Source: Tetrapyrgos nigripes (Eukaryota > Basidiomycota > Agaricomycetes > Agaricales > Campanellaceae). Taken from it: a DNA stretch of 64,000 nucleotides. The notes under the pieces were generated by a model that saw only the letters and a list, made by a program, of their open reading frames with translations, did not search any database and was not told the DNA's origin. Location of the stretch: the NCBI GenBank assembly GCA_013368315.1, contig JAACJM010000052.1, positions 372,001-436,000 of the forward strand, in the 5' to 3' direction. Below, piece by piece: positions 1 through 13,801 of the stretch (its first letter is position 1; every line of letters starts with the position of its first letter). The translations under genes were made by a program, and so were the position numbers.

Positions 1-10
1 CCCAGAGACA

Positions 11-1679
11 ATGTATTCAGCATTCGCTCTCATGCGTCTCAACTGGGTCTGCAGCATCCGCAACTCTGTGGACACTATTGGAGAAATTATGATGAAGAAA
101 GAAGAGCAGTCGGCGACACAGACGCACCGGCAGTTATTGTCTCGATTTGCAAACGCACGGAGAATATGGGTTGGAATTGACCTTCCAACCTTGTACTCTC
201 GATTGAATAAGATGGAAATTGTGGTTCTGTGCACCTATCCAGCCCTTTTCGATCGATTGGCTCAGGTTCTAGAAGAGGGCTCCTCTGCCGCAGACCCATC
301 TATCAAACTCATTGTCGTAGAAGACATTATCTCTCGTCTGCAGAACTCCGAATACGTCTGGATGTCCATGCGACTACACGTTTTTCTCGAATACCTTTTG
401 ATTTCTGAGGACCTAGTCCTCACAGGAGTCCTCCCTCATGAATTTGAGGCAACGTGCGAAGTGATATACTCTGGCAAAGAGAGAACACCTGTAACCCTTT
501 CGGATGCAGTCGAGCTCGCTCCGGCTTTCGTGAAGAGATATACTAGACCATTGCTTGACTTCCAAAGGCACTTGGAACACGGCGCAATCCTTCCTAGTGT
601 CACAGCAGACATCATCATGGTTCAATACATGAAGCTGTTTTTGTCAATTCCACATGCTCTTTCCGATGAACCGAGAGCTGTCCAGTGCAGAAGATTTATT
701 CTATCTTACTTTTGCACCAACAGCGATCGCATTACCAACTGGTCCCTGGCAGCAAAGTCCACTACTACTAGGCAAGTTTTTAGTACTGGCTTTAGTAGCT
801 GTGACCTTCTCCGCGTTGGCGATTGTATCATCAAGGCGTTGAGCGATGGAAATGATGACCCCGACTTCGTTCTCAGAGCAACCTGTATGCTGTTGATGAG
901 CCAGGGCCTGCAGTTTTATCTTGAATGGGCTGGCTCGAATTTCCTTCCGGGTTTCTGGGCAGCCTTACGCAGTGCACATCCCTCAATTTGGCGTTCTGAA
1001 AGCTATCCTTTGGTCAGAAATTTATTGGATCAGATTATGTTGAGTCGAGTCGTCCGGTATCATCTCGTTCCCAGACGACGCAATATTCCTCGGGCTCTAC
1101 ACGATGTAGAACTGGACCTTTTCCAAGAGTATCTCCCCGAGAAATCCCCCCTCTCATCTCCCCCACACGCATATCGGGGCTCCCTGATCATCGCCATGGT
1201 AGTTCAGGGGATTACTGTCCCGAAAACATACTGACATTGAGCTTGTACAAAACACAGATTTCTTCCTGCAGAGATTGTATCTAGTAGGAGACATCTCGGG
1301 AGCGGTAGATGAAGCCAGCCAGTTGATCTTCGCGCAGTGTCTTGCCGACCGTATCAAAGCTTCGAGAGGTCGAAACTCTCGAGCCGAAGACAGCCATGGT
1401 GAAGGCAAGCTTGATTGGATCGAGGAGTTGAGAACCGTCTTTCCTTATTTTGAAGACTGGAGACCAGTGCCAGTAGGTTCCACCGAGTGGAAGTGGGATT
1501 GGATTACCAGTCCGGGGTGCGCTCAAATTCTTTCTGATGTCCTCACTGAGGTTGATCAGGGAGAGCCTGAGGCACAGAAACCATACAGAGTACATGTCAG
1601 GCGAGGGAAACAGACTTTACTGGATCGGTGCCGTCTCATTCTGTCGCCTGAAGCTCGTGAAGACAGCAACCTTGGATGA
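11..1679 (+). CDS. Unrecognised protein, probably 5'-truncated by the window edge
   Basis: Two exons are read: 11-1198 and 1272-1679. The intron (GT at 1199, ctgcag ending 1271) is phase 0, and joining it continues the frame for about 531 codons to the stop at 1677-1679. The frame is also open from base 2 upstream of the first ATG, so the true start may lie outside the window. The protein is mostly alpha-helical in character (many L, R, S and V residues), with no signal peptide and no catalytic motif I can name. It resembles the long hypothetical proteins common in agaricomycetes, some of which end in a MYND finger, but no cysteine cluster is visible here. Function unknown. Confidence 0.6.
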
Positions 1680-1871
1680 ACAGGAGATCTACTGGTAGTA
1701 GAGGAAGCGCAGCAAGAGCCTGTCGTACCTGTAGTGTAGCTTTATATCGCAAAAACTGTACTTCCAAGCAGTGACAGAACTGACGGAAGGGTGACTGCCT
1801 TTTTCGGTAACCAAACGACTCCTTGTACTGAAACATCCCAGTTAACTTCGCAAAGTTGACGCCTCAAATTT

Positions 1872-2540
1872 ATGTCTTTACCTAGGAATATCGTAGACCT
1901 TTCCCATCCTCTCGATCCTAATAATGTCTCAATCTACCCTGGTGACCCTGCTCTGACCTGTTGTCCCTCATCAACTGTCGAAAAGGATGGCTACGGCGTC
2001 ACCTCCGTATCCCTAGGATCTCACACAGGCACGCACATCGACGCACCCTCTCACTTCTTCTCCTCCGGTCAAACTATCGACCAAGTACCTCTAAACTCTC
2101 TCCTCGGACCTGCACTTATCATCGATCTCACATATAAATCCGCAAACAAAAAAATCACTTGGAGAGAAGATCTTTTGTCGTTTAAAGATGGAATGAAGAA
2201 GGGAGTGATACTTCTCCTTAGGACGGGTTGGTCAGAGTACTGGACTACATCAAAGTACTTTGAGTACCCTTACTTGGATAAGAATGCGGCGGAGGAGATT
2301 ATGGCGACGGGCGTCAAGGTTGTTGGTTTTGATACTCTTAGTCCGGACCAGGTAGAAGGCCCTGAGGGATATGGGGTGCATGAAGTGATTCTAGGTTCGG
2401 GAGGTATCATTGCTGAGAATCTTACCAACTTGAAGGAACTGCAAGGAGATGAGGCTATGGTCAGTCTCATCCCACTCAGTATCGTTGGTTGTGACGGTGC
2501 TCCGGTCAGAGCTTTTGGCTGGAAGACGAGCGTTTCGTGA
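1872..2540 (+). CDS. Cyclase-family metal-dependent hydrolase (kynurenine formamidase-like fold)
   Basis: Intronless gene of 222 codons. The diagnostic motif HTGTHIDAPSHF lies at about residues 51-62; in the cyclase superfamily (PF04199) the histidines and aspartate of HxGTHxDxPxHF bind the catalytic metal. A second family hallmark, a DLSHPL segment at about residues 9-14, and a GFDTLSPD stretch near residue 155 also fit. Members hydrolyse amide or ester bonds, for example N-formylkynurenine; the substrate of this one cannot be told from sequence. Length is normal for the family and no signal peptide is seen, so a cytosolic enzyme is inferred. It sits 192 bp after the preceding gene and converges with the sulfate permease downstream. 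Confidence 0.85.
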   Translation: MSLPRNIVDLSHPLDPNNVSIYPGDPALTCCPSSTVEKDGYGVTSVSLGSHTGTHIDAPSHFFSSGQTIDQVPLNSLLGPALIIDLTYKSANKKITWREDLLSFKDGMKKGVILLLRTGWSEYWTTSKYFEYPYLDKNAAEEIMATGVKVVGFDTLSPDQVEGPEGYGVHEVILGSGGIIAENLTNLKELQGDEAMVSLIPLSIVGCDGAPVRAFGWKTSVS

Positions 2541-2832
2541 TTCTTACTTAGTCTGTCTGTTCCATCATGTACAAGTAAATTACCATGAAGAATGCTAGAG
2601 AAGGAATATATGTACAGACTCTAGATGATAACTATAGATTGTAGTACCGATATCTACGTCTACATGCGCTAAAGAAGACCGCTATATCATAATGACTGCT
2701 CGTATCCAGGTCGTAAAGATCGCAACTGCACCAGCTATGTATCCAAAATCGGCGAGTCCAGCGGAGGGAAGAGCAATCCAACTCTGTCCTGGCCACCCTA
2801 AATCACTGTCCTAGATCATGTCATGCATGTCT
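2541..2832. other. Short gap between convergent genes
   Basis: The 3' sides of the cyclase-family gene and the sulfate permease gene face each other here. The stretch is AT-rich and should hold both 3' UTRs and polyadenylation signals. No coding frame is supported. Confidence 0.5.
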
Positions 2833-5800
2833 CTACCGAAACCTGACATTAACATCCCGCATAGCATCGGCAACATTCTCCTGGATTGCATATGGGCCCA
2901 ACAGCTTCATGATTCCCGCCTTTTCAAACGTCTCGCGAACTTTCGGTCGAAGATGCGTGATATACAAGCCTACTCCTCGGCTCTGTATGAACAGACAGGT
3001 AGTCGGTGAGTCTACAGAGATAGAAAGAGAACAAAAAGACAGAAGAGCTCACCCCGTATTCTTCAAGCAACTCATAGAATATTTGTGAGGATCTGATAAT
3101 TGTTTGAGTGGTGATGGTCAGCAAAGAAACGACTAGAGAACGAAGAACGACGGAATGAAGCCCACTCACATCGCATCACAACTATCCACATCTGCGAGAT
3201 GGAAAACTAGTACAGTCGCTTCATGTCGTCTTGGATCTTCCGAGGGATGACTTTTGTCGATACCGTATAGTTCGAGACGTCTCAGTCGTTCTGTATAACA
3301 AGTAACAAAGGGCGTTAAGCACGTTGTGCAATGAATGATAGATACAGCGACATACCTTTCAGCTGCGCAGTATTAGCAAAATCCAAATTCTCCTTTATCC
3401 TCACAATTAGCGCCCCCGAAACGTCTTCTTCGACTTCTGGGACTTCGTTGATTGGCTTCCATCTGTCTGTACCTGGGATTCTGCCCTGCATTCAGAGATT
3501 GAACATGCGTTAGTACTTCGAGGCCAAGCCAAACCGAGTGAGTAATAGGATAAGCAGACTCACCAGAATCGTCATCCTCGCCCTAGATGACTTGTGCACG
3601 ACCAATAACAGCGATATGATCAAACTAATGACAATGCCAACTTCGACGTTGTAGACGATTGAAAACACGAAGGTTAAGAAGACTAGAGTGAGGTCCATCC
3701 ATGCGCTCATCCTATTGTATATTGCCAATGTTGTATGAAAATGAAAGTTGACGAAAAACAGATGAAGTCATCGATCAGTAAGAGACTTGTTGTGTAGACA
3801 CTGAGCAATGGTTGTGGATTGGTGACTCACTTCCAGTAGTAATGCAAATCATGAGGAGTCTCTGCTAGTAAAGAGAATACGATAAGAGTGATGCTGGATC
3901 AAGTAGGCAAAGGCTGGCGTCAGCTTGGAAATGATGAATAACGAACATATAAGATACCCACATCGACGCCAAAACACACTTTGGCAAATAATACAACCAA
4001 GGCAGCAAAAAGAACGTCGCGAGTAGGATGATTCCGGAGCAGATTAACGAAGCCATTTGTGTTGTTCCTCCTACATCGCCGTTGATACGAGTTCTGTGGA
4101 TCAAATCAAACAGTCAATCGGAACCGTGCCAGAAAACAGACAAAGTACATACCTCGTAATGGATCCAAACGCTGATAAAGTTCCAGGTACAAATGAGCCT
4201 GCTAGGTTGGACGCGCCCAGAGCGACCAATTCTCGATTAGGACTGATGGTGTAACCGAAACGAGAGGCGGCTTGTTTGCCTGCGACCATAGAGTCTAGGT
4301 AGCCTGCTACAGCGCTCACCCTGTCGGAAATTTGATTAAATGAGATAACGAAAGGATACGTATCAATGAGGAGATGCATGAAATGATTGGAAAGAGTACT
4401 CACACAGCAGTGGAACTAGTACGTCTCAGGTACTTCATGGTGGCACCACGAAACGGGCTCTGAATGAAGGAACCGTGAGTCTTCACGTTAACTGAGCCGA
4501 GGATATCGACGCCGTGTTTGTCCCATTCAAAGTACTCTGATAAAACTGGAAGTAGAAAATAAACATGTATACATTGTCAATGACAATATATACGAGACGG
4601 CAAAAGCAGGTCTACGCACCAGTTGAAAGAATCACCACCACAAGCACCTCAGGAATCCTATATATGAACCAATACCGCTTGAACATATTCTTGAACAATC
4701 TCATAAATATCAACGTAGCCAAGGACGCAAAGCTGATCAAAGTGGTGAAAGGATTACGATGCGTGAACATGTTTTCGATCAGGAAAAGGAGTTTCTCTAA
4801 TGTGGTTGCTGGGTGAACAACTCGTTCCAAGGGGACAAGACCGAACATGGGTATCAGCTGTTCTCTGGAAATGACGAGAATGAGATGGGAGATAAAAAAA
4901 GCAAAGACATGTGAACGAACGCACATTAGAATGACGACAGCAACAGCTGAGATGAATCCACGGAGTAAAGCCCGGCTCAGTACGACATCGATGAAACCAA
5001 GGCGAAAGAATCCAAGCAGGAAGGAAATGAGTCCAACCTGATCAAGAGATCCGTGATAAGCGACAAGATCGGTTGCAGGGAATTAAAAACGCGTACTTGA
5101 AGAGTAATGACGGTAGAGACCGACAGAGCGATGGCGTCGGCTTCAGGGGAGTGGGGATCATCCATATCATGACGGACATCGTCGACAGCTTGTCCTAGTA
5201 GTAAACTGAGTGCAGCCTCGGGCGCAACGTTTAGATGCCTAGATGTTCCCAGGAGGGCGTAAAAGATCGCGGGTATGGACGCAGCGTACTGGATGAGAGA
5301 GAATGAGTATCTGGGCGCTTGCAAGACTTCAATGAGCACGCACCAGTCCAGTAACAGGATTAAGTTTCGCTAGCGAGGAAGCGTAACTGACAGATTGAGG
5401 AATGAGCATGCTTGCAACGGTAGCACCAGCGAGAATGTCCCCAGCCAGGCTAATTTATGATGTTGTAAGAGGCGTGGTCCTTAGAGAAAGCGAAGCAGAT
5501 ATCTTACGAAGAGAGAGTATAGTTGGGTATCCAGGCAAACGATGGAATATAGTACTGGACTCTTTTCTTTAGTTTCTGTCTTTTCTCCACGGCCTTGTTA
5601 CCTACGTTGACCTCTTAGAATACACCTGAACATGAAAAGAAGACGACGCACCCGTGGTCCCATAATGCGAAGGAGTCCTGCTGCCCGAGGTACTAGTAGT
5701 ACCACTACCCGGTAGCCTCTCGAGGTCAGGCAACAGCGAATCATGCTCGTGCTCACTGCGAGGAGTCATTGCACCTTCGGGTATAGAGCTGGATGACGAG

Positions 5801-5841
5801 GCGAAATGGACAAGGTTGGGCCGCCTACTGTGATCCGCCAT
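2833..5841 (-). CDS. SulP-family sulfate permease with C-terminal STAS domain
   Basis: Many short exons on the minus strand, ATG at 5839-5841 and TAG at 2833-2835. After a Ser/Thr-rich cytosolic N-terminus come the SulP entry motif YYIPSFAWIPNY, then ILAGATVASMLIPQSVSYAS, PAIFYALLGTSR and NVAPEAALSLLLGQAV. Further hydrophobic transmembrane exons follow (including GASNLAGSFVPGTLSAFGS and GGTTQMASL segments). The last exons (about 2833-3600) encode a STAS domain: IRIKENLDFAN-like start, LVFHLADVDSCDA, then YITHLRPKVRETFEKAGI. SulP proteins carry sulfate or related anions across the plasma membrane or vacuole; STAS is regulatory. The exons I could check are uninterrupted, so the gene looks functional. 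The substrate (sulfate versus another anion) is inferred from family only. Confidence 0.92.
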
Positions 5842-6220
5842 GACTAGGACTTATACGTCGTGATAGAGCAAGCAGGAAGTCAAAGTTATTTTGGATTGCT
5901 CCTATTATCCTAAAAATATATCTTCCCACGTGTCTGCTATCTTTTTCTACACCCTCGAACCGACCTCGAACCGCCTGAGCCATTTTAAATTTTGCCATCT
6001 ATCTGACTTCTTTGACCACGGCGGCACTTTATTGGCATTGATGCCGAATGTCTTCCGAGTGGGCGTAACAATGAGAGGGTCTTGTAACGTCAAGAGACGT
6101 CAAGGTCCCTTGGCGCAGCAGTACATGGGCTTGTCCAGCTGATCACTACCAGCGACATATAACACCCTTTTCAATTTAAGCTGCCCCTAGTTCTCGATGC
6201 TCTCCCCTTCTATGCTGAGA
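5842..6220. promoter_or_regulatory. Divergent promoter region
   Basis: 380 bp between the start of the sulfate permease (minus) and the secreted glycosidase-like gene (plus). A catataaca stretch near 6157-6165 is a possible TATA-type element for the plus-strand gene. No other motif is assigned. Confidence 0.35.
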
Positions 6221-9200
6221 ATGGCCTTCTTGCTTGCGTTCTTTTTTCTTTTTTTTTTGTCGCTTTATTTACATAAGGACTAACAGGCCTTTGCTTGCCT
6301 TCACTTTCTCTACTTTAAGCTTCGCCGCTTCCAGTACACCCTCTCTCAACTTCCAAATCAGTAGCGGCGGAAATGAGAACTTCTTCCACAGGGACAACCA
6401 AACAAGCGCTCAAATCCTTTTAACCAGTCCCGATAGCAATGCTAAAATCAGCAGATTTGTTGCAGCTCTGCCCGCAGGAAATTCTGGCGCATTGGTTTAC
6501 TTTTTGCCTCTTGCAGGTCCTCCTCAGGATGAACAAAGGCTAATTGTGTCGCTGATCAATGACACCCTGACCAGCACTACAGACTCTTTCGACAACGTAG
6601 GTATACAAGCCGACCTGTCGTTCAGTGGAAATGCTACCTTGGGAGTAACAATTGTCGGTGCTGTACGAGCTATGCGGGGTGCGTAGCCAATTTCAAAGAT
6701 CTATAACAGAGTTTATATATTCAACGTTGTCGTCGAAACAGATTATGTCGAAGGAGGAGGTTCGATGAATCCAGTTTTCAATTACACCCTAGGGGCTTTC
6801 AACGAAAGCTCAGTGTGGTTGCATCGTCGATACATCAACTCCTCTGCTTCAGTGTCTGGTCAAGATCCTGAGTTCAAATACACCTCGCTCCACCTATCCA
6901 TTCCTCCGGGGAACGACTCAGCTGCGCGTTTTAGCGTCACTCCCAACACAACAGTCAATGGGGCACCAACAATCGATTTATTCACATCTGCTTCAGCTTC
7001 AGCGTCAAATAGCACTATACAAGTCCGTATCAGGGTTCTCAGCAATGAAACCTCTTTAGAAGGCTTCGATGCTTCTTCGTTGTTCTTGAATGCAAGTCAG
7101 GCTACGACTCCAGGGGTACTGGAAGCTTTGCAGAGGCTGGAGAGTGGAACTGGTTCGCTTGGCGATGCCGCTCAGCAGGTGAGTAACTACGGTTACAGTT
7201 TACTTTCTCCTCCAAAACGCATCTAATCTCCTCTTCCTGATAGGTATCCTTTCTCACTTACAAAGAGAAATCCACCGCAGGAGGATGGAGATTTCTGACT
7301 GTACGTATTTTCCTTTTATTACTTAACAGTATTTTCAGTGACGCCTGTGATCTAGTACTTTGGCCGCGACACCCTCATCGCCCTGCGTCTCCTCATGCCT
7401 ATCATGACTTCCGAAGCAATAGAATCTGTCCTCTCAGCAGTTATCGAACGGGCCAATGTGACTGGCGCACTCTGCCACGAAGAGACGATTGGGGATTATG
7501 CTTCTTTCGTGAGTACATTAGCCTTTCCTTTCGTCCTTGCTACTCTATCTAACTCGTCCTCTAACTATTAACTAACTATCAACTAACTATGAACCAAACC
7601 TTCAAAACTCTAATCCTCAAATCCTTACTATAACTGAAATGAATAATGAATGAAAAGATTAACATTCAGAACCATCATCCAGAGCTTGGCGATGCGCCCT
7701 TTTATGATTATAAGGTATGTCGTTGAGTTCTGCATTTGGTTTGTAATAACAGTGTTAGACTGACTAAAATATCTATCTTCATAGATGATTGATACTGGTA
7801 TACTTACCTATTCCTTTTGAAAGAATTGAGGCATCAATCTGAGACATGTATCAGACCTTCTCCTCCTCCCTGCCCTGGCTCACTATTTCCTGGACCTACC
7901 TCAAGCCCAAGGCCGTCTATCACAATTCCTCTCAAGGAACGCTTCACTTCAAAATGGAACTTATGCAGAAATTCTGGAAAGGTGTGTACCCTTACACTTT
8001 TCGCCCTTTCAAACCTATACCACGACCAATCCCAATCCCAATCCCAATCTCAATATTTATATTTATATATATTCTATCCATTCTAGAATATCCACATACA
8101 ATTTCGCCCGTGCCCTTCCTTTCCATCAAAATCAAACCTACACCAACCTTCTTTCCCTACGCCCAGGGGAATCAGTAGGAATTGGCGAGATAGTAATGAA
8201 GGAATTGGGTTTGGAAAATTTCCATATGATGTGAATACAGCGCTGGTACCGGCTTCGTTGAGGGCGACGCAGAGGTTGGTTGAGGAGGGGGTTTTGCAAC
8301 TGCAAACTGCGACCGGTACCAATGCCAATAGTAGTATTGATGACGTCGTGCGGACTTGGGAAGAGAACGCGCTTGGGTTTTTCGAGGTCGAGGTTGAGGA
8401 GGAGGAGGCTGAGAGGAGGTTGAGGAACTTCGTGAATGATCCTAGGGTTGCGCTCGGGGAAGGGATTTTGGATAACGCGACTAGTACGGATAACGCAACG
8501 ATGACGAAGTTTTACGCGCTTTCGTTGAGGGATGATGGGTCTCCCGTCGAGGTGAGTTGATGTTACTCATGGGTTCCCACTTCAAATTCTAGTCAATGTT
8601 AATTTGGGCAATGACGGCGTATAACACGGTTTCCCTACACAGGTGCTCAATTCGGATTTGAGTTTCAGCTTGATGTATGGTTCAAATGTATCCAGAGATC
8701 TACTGGAGCATGTCGTTAGTGCTCTTCAGCCATATCCAAGAGGTTGGAGACATTTCTTTGAGAGCGCTCGCAATGTAGGGACTGATGAACCCTCGTTAGG
8801 ACTTTTGACCAACGTTGGAATGGTTGTAGCAAACCCAGCGTATGACTCGGATACCTCCATTATTGGAATCTTGGACCGTAGGGCTTATCATGGAACAGTC
8901 GTTTGGCATGTCGGTTTCCTTGGCATCTTGGCCTATTTATTGTCCTGAAATACATACTGTATATGCAGGTCCTTCCAGCAAGGTCTAATGGCGGGAGGCC
9001 TTGCACGTCAACTGAACCTGTGCGGAATGAATAATAGCGTCGTCATCCCAGTAGATATTGACCCTGCGCCGGGAGTCATTCCATCTTGGTGCGAGGACGG
9101 GGAGTTCGTGCAAGCTCTTTCGGATGCGGAGAAAAGACTATGGGCTTCTATCGAGGGCGCTTCTGAAAGTGAGGCTCGTTCTTCCTTGCAGACGTGCGGT

Positions 9201-9373
9201 TTGTTGACTCAAGACCCCTTGCAGATTTGTTCACCGAAGTATGGACCTATTCGTTCGATAACACAACAAACATATTCTCTGTTGCTGACCTGGCAAGCTT
9301 GTCCCCATCTGGAACCGAATCCGATGCTATTCAATTGTGGTCGTACGGCTTTTTGGGGTTGGTCAAAGGATAG
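6221..9373 (+). CDS. Secreted six-hairpin glycosidase-like enzyme (glycogen-debranching-type fold), with an apparent 1-nt frameshift
   Basis: About a dozen exons. A reading with intron 6238-6286 gives the signal peptide MAFLLAPLLAFTFSTLSFA; that intron is T-rich and its donor is weak, so the start is tentative. Later clear junctions include 6679-6741, 7179-7243, 7301-7355 and 7982-8086. Conserved stretches are YFGRDTLIALRLLMP (exon from 7356), INIQNHHPELGDAPFYDYK, GNWRDSNEGIGFGKFPYDVN (near 8180), GLLTNVGMVVANPAYDSD and LDRRAYHGTVVW, which fit the (alpha/alpha)6 barrel of debranching-type glycosidases. Many N-x-S/T sites fit secretion. The frame changes by one base near 8178, inside GESVG/NWRDSN, with no splice site to explain it. 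One intron near 8907-8969 seems to use a GC donor. The last intron (56 nt) ends at cag just before 9227. The stop is at 9371-9373. Substrate unknown. Confidence 0.75.
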
Positions 9374-9619
9374 GGAAAAGGATGAGGATCAGCCAGAACG
9401 GGGAATGTGGGGGACGGAAACACGAGTCGAAGGATGTAAGCTTAAACTTTTGTACGTTAGATAAGGAAGAAATGCGTATCACACGAGCTGTAGAGGAGAC
9501 ATTTACTGTTTTGGGGTTCAAAGAGCGACGCGTCACCGCAGTCAAAGATGGTCCGTGGACCTCGGTCCAAATGCTTTATCAAGGGTTCATGTTGAACAGT
9601 AACTCTCTATTGGACCACC

Positions 9620-11300
<1,681 letters not shown>

Positions 11301-12478
11301 GAGGTTTTGCCACTTTTTTGTGGTTGTACTACATACATATCTACTTAACGTATTATATCGTTTACATTGATTGCCATTAACCATACATACATACGCAGTC
11401 GCATTTTTGTGTATATGATCTTCATACATATAAAACGACCATCTACTGAGATCACCAGTATGTATCGTATTTTCGCAAGTTAAGGCGAGACGTAACCGAA
11501 ATCTAGAGTCAAAGGTTCAATATGTAGTAAGTAGCTTCGGGGTCTAGTCTGGTTCCTGAAATTCCTTCTAACCGCCTACCACTAGATCCAAAGACGCCGC
11601 TTCGGTGAAGATCTAGTAGTAGAACCTTGGGTAGCCGCTCGCAACAACTTTCATTAAGGACCCAGTCACGCTAGAATCATTCTCAACAGCAGAATCCGGC
11701 TACCATCCCTTAGTTGGAATCCCACTAGAGAATTATTGGCGATTGCTTCTTATGATTCCGTCCTTCGCATTGCTGATACTTCGGGCAAATTTTACTTCCA
11801 ACACTCAAAGCACCAAGTACGCTAGTAGTTTGATCCATATGCCAATGGCATCGAGGGTATTAAATTACCTAGGGTCCTATATTTACGACCCTCTGGTCGC
11901 TGGCTCCTCACAGCGAGTCTGGACGGTACATCCTGCCTGTCTGTGGGACGTAGCTAACAAGCGATTGCACAGACAATAGTGTTCACACAGGTTCGGTAGA
12001 ATATGGTACACGCTCCTCGTTCTCGTCCTAACGCTGTTTTTCGACCGTCACAACGCACTTGAGCGTTTGCCAGTGGCTCTTGAGTGTCATACTTTGGAGA
12101 TTGTTGATGTATCGATGATACCTGCTATCACGAACTCGGCATAACCTATGTGTACTACACGATTACTTTAGTAACGCGGCAGACAGGCAGTCGGAAATAT
12201 ATCACAATGAGACCCAATCCAGACTGATGTGTGGTTCACTGGAGTTGATATTCGCTGCGGTTGCGCCTTGTTGGTAGCTTTGTAAGTACTAAGTAAAGGC
12301 TCTTCCTAATTTTCTGATCATAGTTTCAACTTCCGTCTGAGCATCAACTGCATGATATCGTCCAAATCGCGAGTAAGTAGCTTTAGGGTAGTAAATGGGA
12401 GCTAGGGCTATCCGGGATTGGTAAAAACAGTCCAAATTTTCGAAAGGCGAATGTTTGAGGAGAATCTAGCTTGACTTG
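11301..12478. other. Intergenic stretch, no gene supported
   Basis: 3' flank of the protease gene (TATA/CATA-rich to about 11450), then about 1 kb of mixed-composition DNA with stops in all frames. The longest ORF is 78 codons and has no protein-like character. From about 12440 the sequence weakly matches the flank of the relic copied at 49.4 kb. Confidence 0.5.
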
Positions 12479-12486
12479 GTTAATTC
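12479..12486 (+). repeat. Left target-site duplication of the MITE
   Basis: GTTAATTC lies directly before the element and is repeated exactly at 12875-12882 directly after it. Confidence 0.9.
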
Positions 12487-12874
12487 CAAGGGGGTCCGGG
12501 TCGGAGAATCCCGTACCGGGGCTAGGTAGGTAGGTTCCCTGGCGAAGCCCTTAAATTTATTTTTTTTTACTGACTAATTTGGAGCTGGCAAGCATGCTGG
12601 CGGGTGTCAATCTGGTGAGCTGTGAAGTTAAACGCATAAATATATGCTCACCAGATGTTTATGACAATTATGCAGTATCTCTGAGCGCGAGCCGGGTAAG
12701 GTTCCGACTGTCCGGCAAAGCACGAGACTTTAGGTCATGTGCACATACTATATTTGGCAGGTAAACTCGTGTGAACTTACCTTATATAGAAGGTAAGGTA
12801 GGTAGGTTCCTCGACCGAGGCACTAAATTTTTTTCCGACCCCCGGTCGTTAAATTTTTTTTTCGGACCCCCTTG
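12487..12874. mobile_element. 388-bp MITE, hAT-like (12-bp TIR, 8-bp TSD)
   Basis: The left end reads CAAGGGGGTCCG (12487-12498) and the right end CGGACCCCCTTG (12863-12874), a perfect 12-bp terminal inverted repeat. It is flanked by a perfect 8-bp direct repeat, GTTAATTC. The paralogous sequence at 49,437 bp has this site once (gctaattcatgg) and no insertion, which acts as the empty site. Inside, two direct copies of a block built on ggtaggtaggttcc followed by a taaattt/T-run lie at about 12524-12565 and 12793-12832. No coding capacity is seen, so it would depend on a transposase elsewhere. The 8-bp duplication is typical of hAT elements. Confidence 0.92.
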
Positions 12875-12882
12875 GTTAATTC
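12875..12882 (+). repeat. Right target-site duplication of the MITE
   Basis: Exact copy of GTTAATTC found at 12479-12486; after it the host relic sequence resumes (atggagcaacttgtcgagg). Confidence 0.9.
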
Positions 12883-13140
12883 ATGGAGCAACTTGTCGAG
12901 GCAGGAGATTAGTAATTACTGTAACTGGTACTCTCGGACATCGAATGTCTCAATTAGCATATACGAAGCCAGTGCAACGAAAAAGGTTGCTTCAAAACTC
13001 ACTGCCATTTCGATCGCAACCACAGAATGGTCATCGGGTAGCGACAACAGTCTGAGGAGAACGGAGATGGCATGTACAGGAGTTCGAACAGAGGCGTCAA
13101 TATGAGGATCACGGCACGCATCAGAAAGTCTGAGGTCCGA
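12883..13140 (-). pseudogene. Dispersed relic, copy A (membrane-protein-like fragment)
   Basis: About 260 bp match 49445-49720 at high but imperfect identity with several small indels, for example around gtctcaattagcatata, actgccatttcg and acagtctgaggagaac. Read on the minus strand this copy keeps a hydrophobic frame (LLRLLSLPDDHSVVAIEMAV, then FVALASYMLIETFDV), as in part of a membrane protein. Copy B has stops in the same frame. It is therefore a decayed gene fragment present twice in the window. I cannot name the parent gene. Confidence 0.6.
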
Positions 13141-13775
13141 GCTGGGAGTGGTACGTCGATGGGTATTTTCTGATCCAGGTCCCAGAAGCCCGAAGATGGT
13201 CGGAAATGAAGATTCCCTTCGGTACCTTCCTAAATCGTTTGGATTTGCCGGCGATTGACCCGCCCTCCCCATTTGACTCGGAGTTGCCGTCTTTACCATG
13301 AAATACATATTTTTTGATTTGTGTCATGGCGTGATTTCCTTTTCTGACGATGGTGGAGGTCGTGAGCAGGAGGAGGAGGAAAAGGAGGAAGAGGAGGAGT
13401 GGTTTAGGCTGGGATCAAGAACTGATATGCCGCCGCCAGGAGAAGCCTTGTGCTGGCCAGTGTCCTTGTCTTCTGTCAAAGGACAGTGTTAGGATTGGAC
13501 GTGAAGCTGCTGTCCATCCTTTGTCTTCACCTCGATGTCTTTCTTTCATTTTTCTGTTTTATTTTCCTTCTTGTTTTGTTTTTTTTTTCGTCGCGTCATT
13601 CTGACCAACCGACTGGCCAGGGTTCACGCCAATCCTACGCTCATAACGCTGCCAGAAGTGCCTCCACACTCTCTTCTTTAAACCCACTATACCTACATAT
13701 CCCCGTCCCCTAACTCTGCTCACCCGAATCCGTACCCGACATTCCTAGCATTATTATAATAATATTATTAATAAT

Positions 13776-13801
13776 TAGAGCAGATTTCATAAATATACGG
13801 A
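13776..13801 (+). repeat. Left TIR of the 7.7-kb transposon
   Basis: Reads TAGAGCAG, ATTTCAT, AAATATACGGA. It pairs with the reverse complement of 21425-21450, with three mismatches in 26 positions. Confidence 0.85.

Noticed and set aside
6600..6620. Possibility that the first exon of the glycosidase-like gene starts at a TTG at 6234
   Set aside because: A spliced ATG start at 6221 gives a proper signal peptide; the TTG frame has a charged stretch before the hydrophobic part.
11743..11979. 78-codon plus ORF in the gap after the protease gene
   Set aside because: No motif, no splice partners, and sequence composition like the surrounding non-coding DNA.
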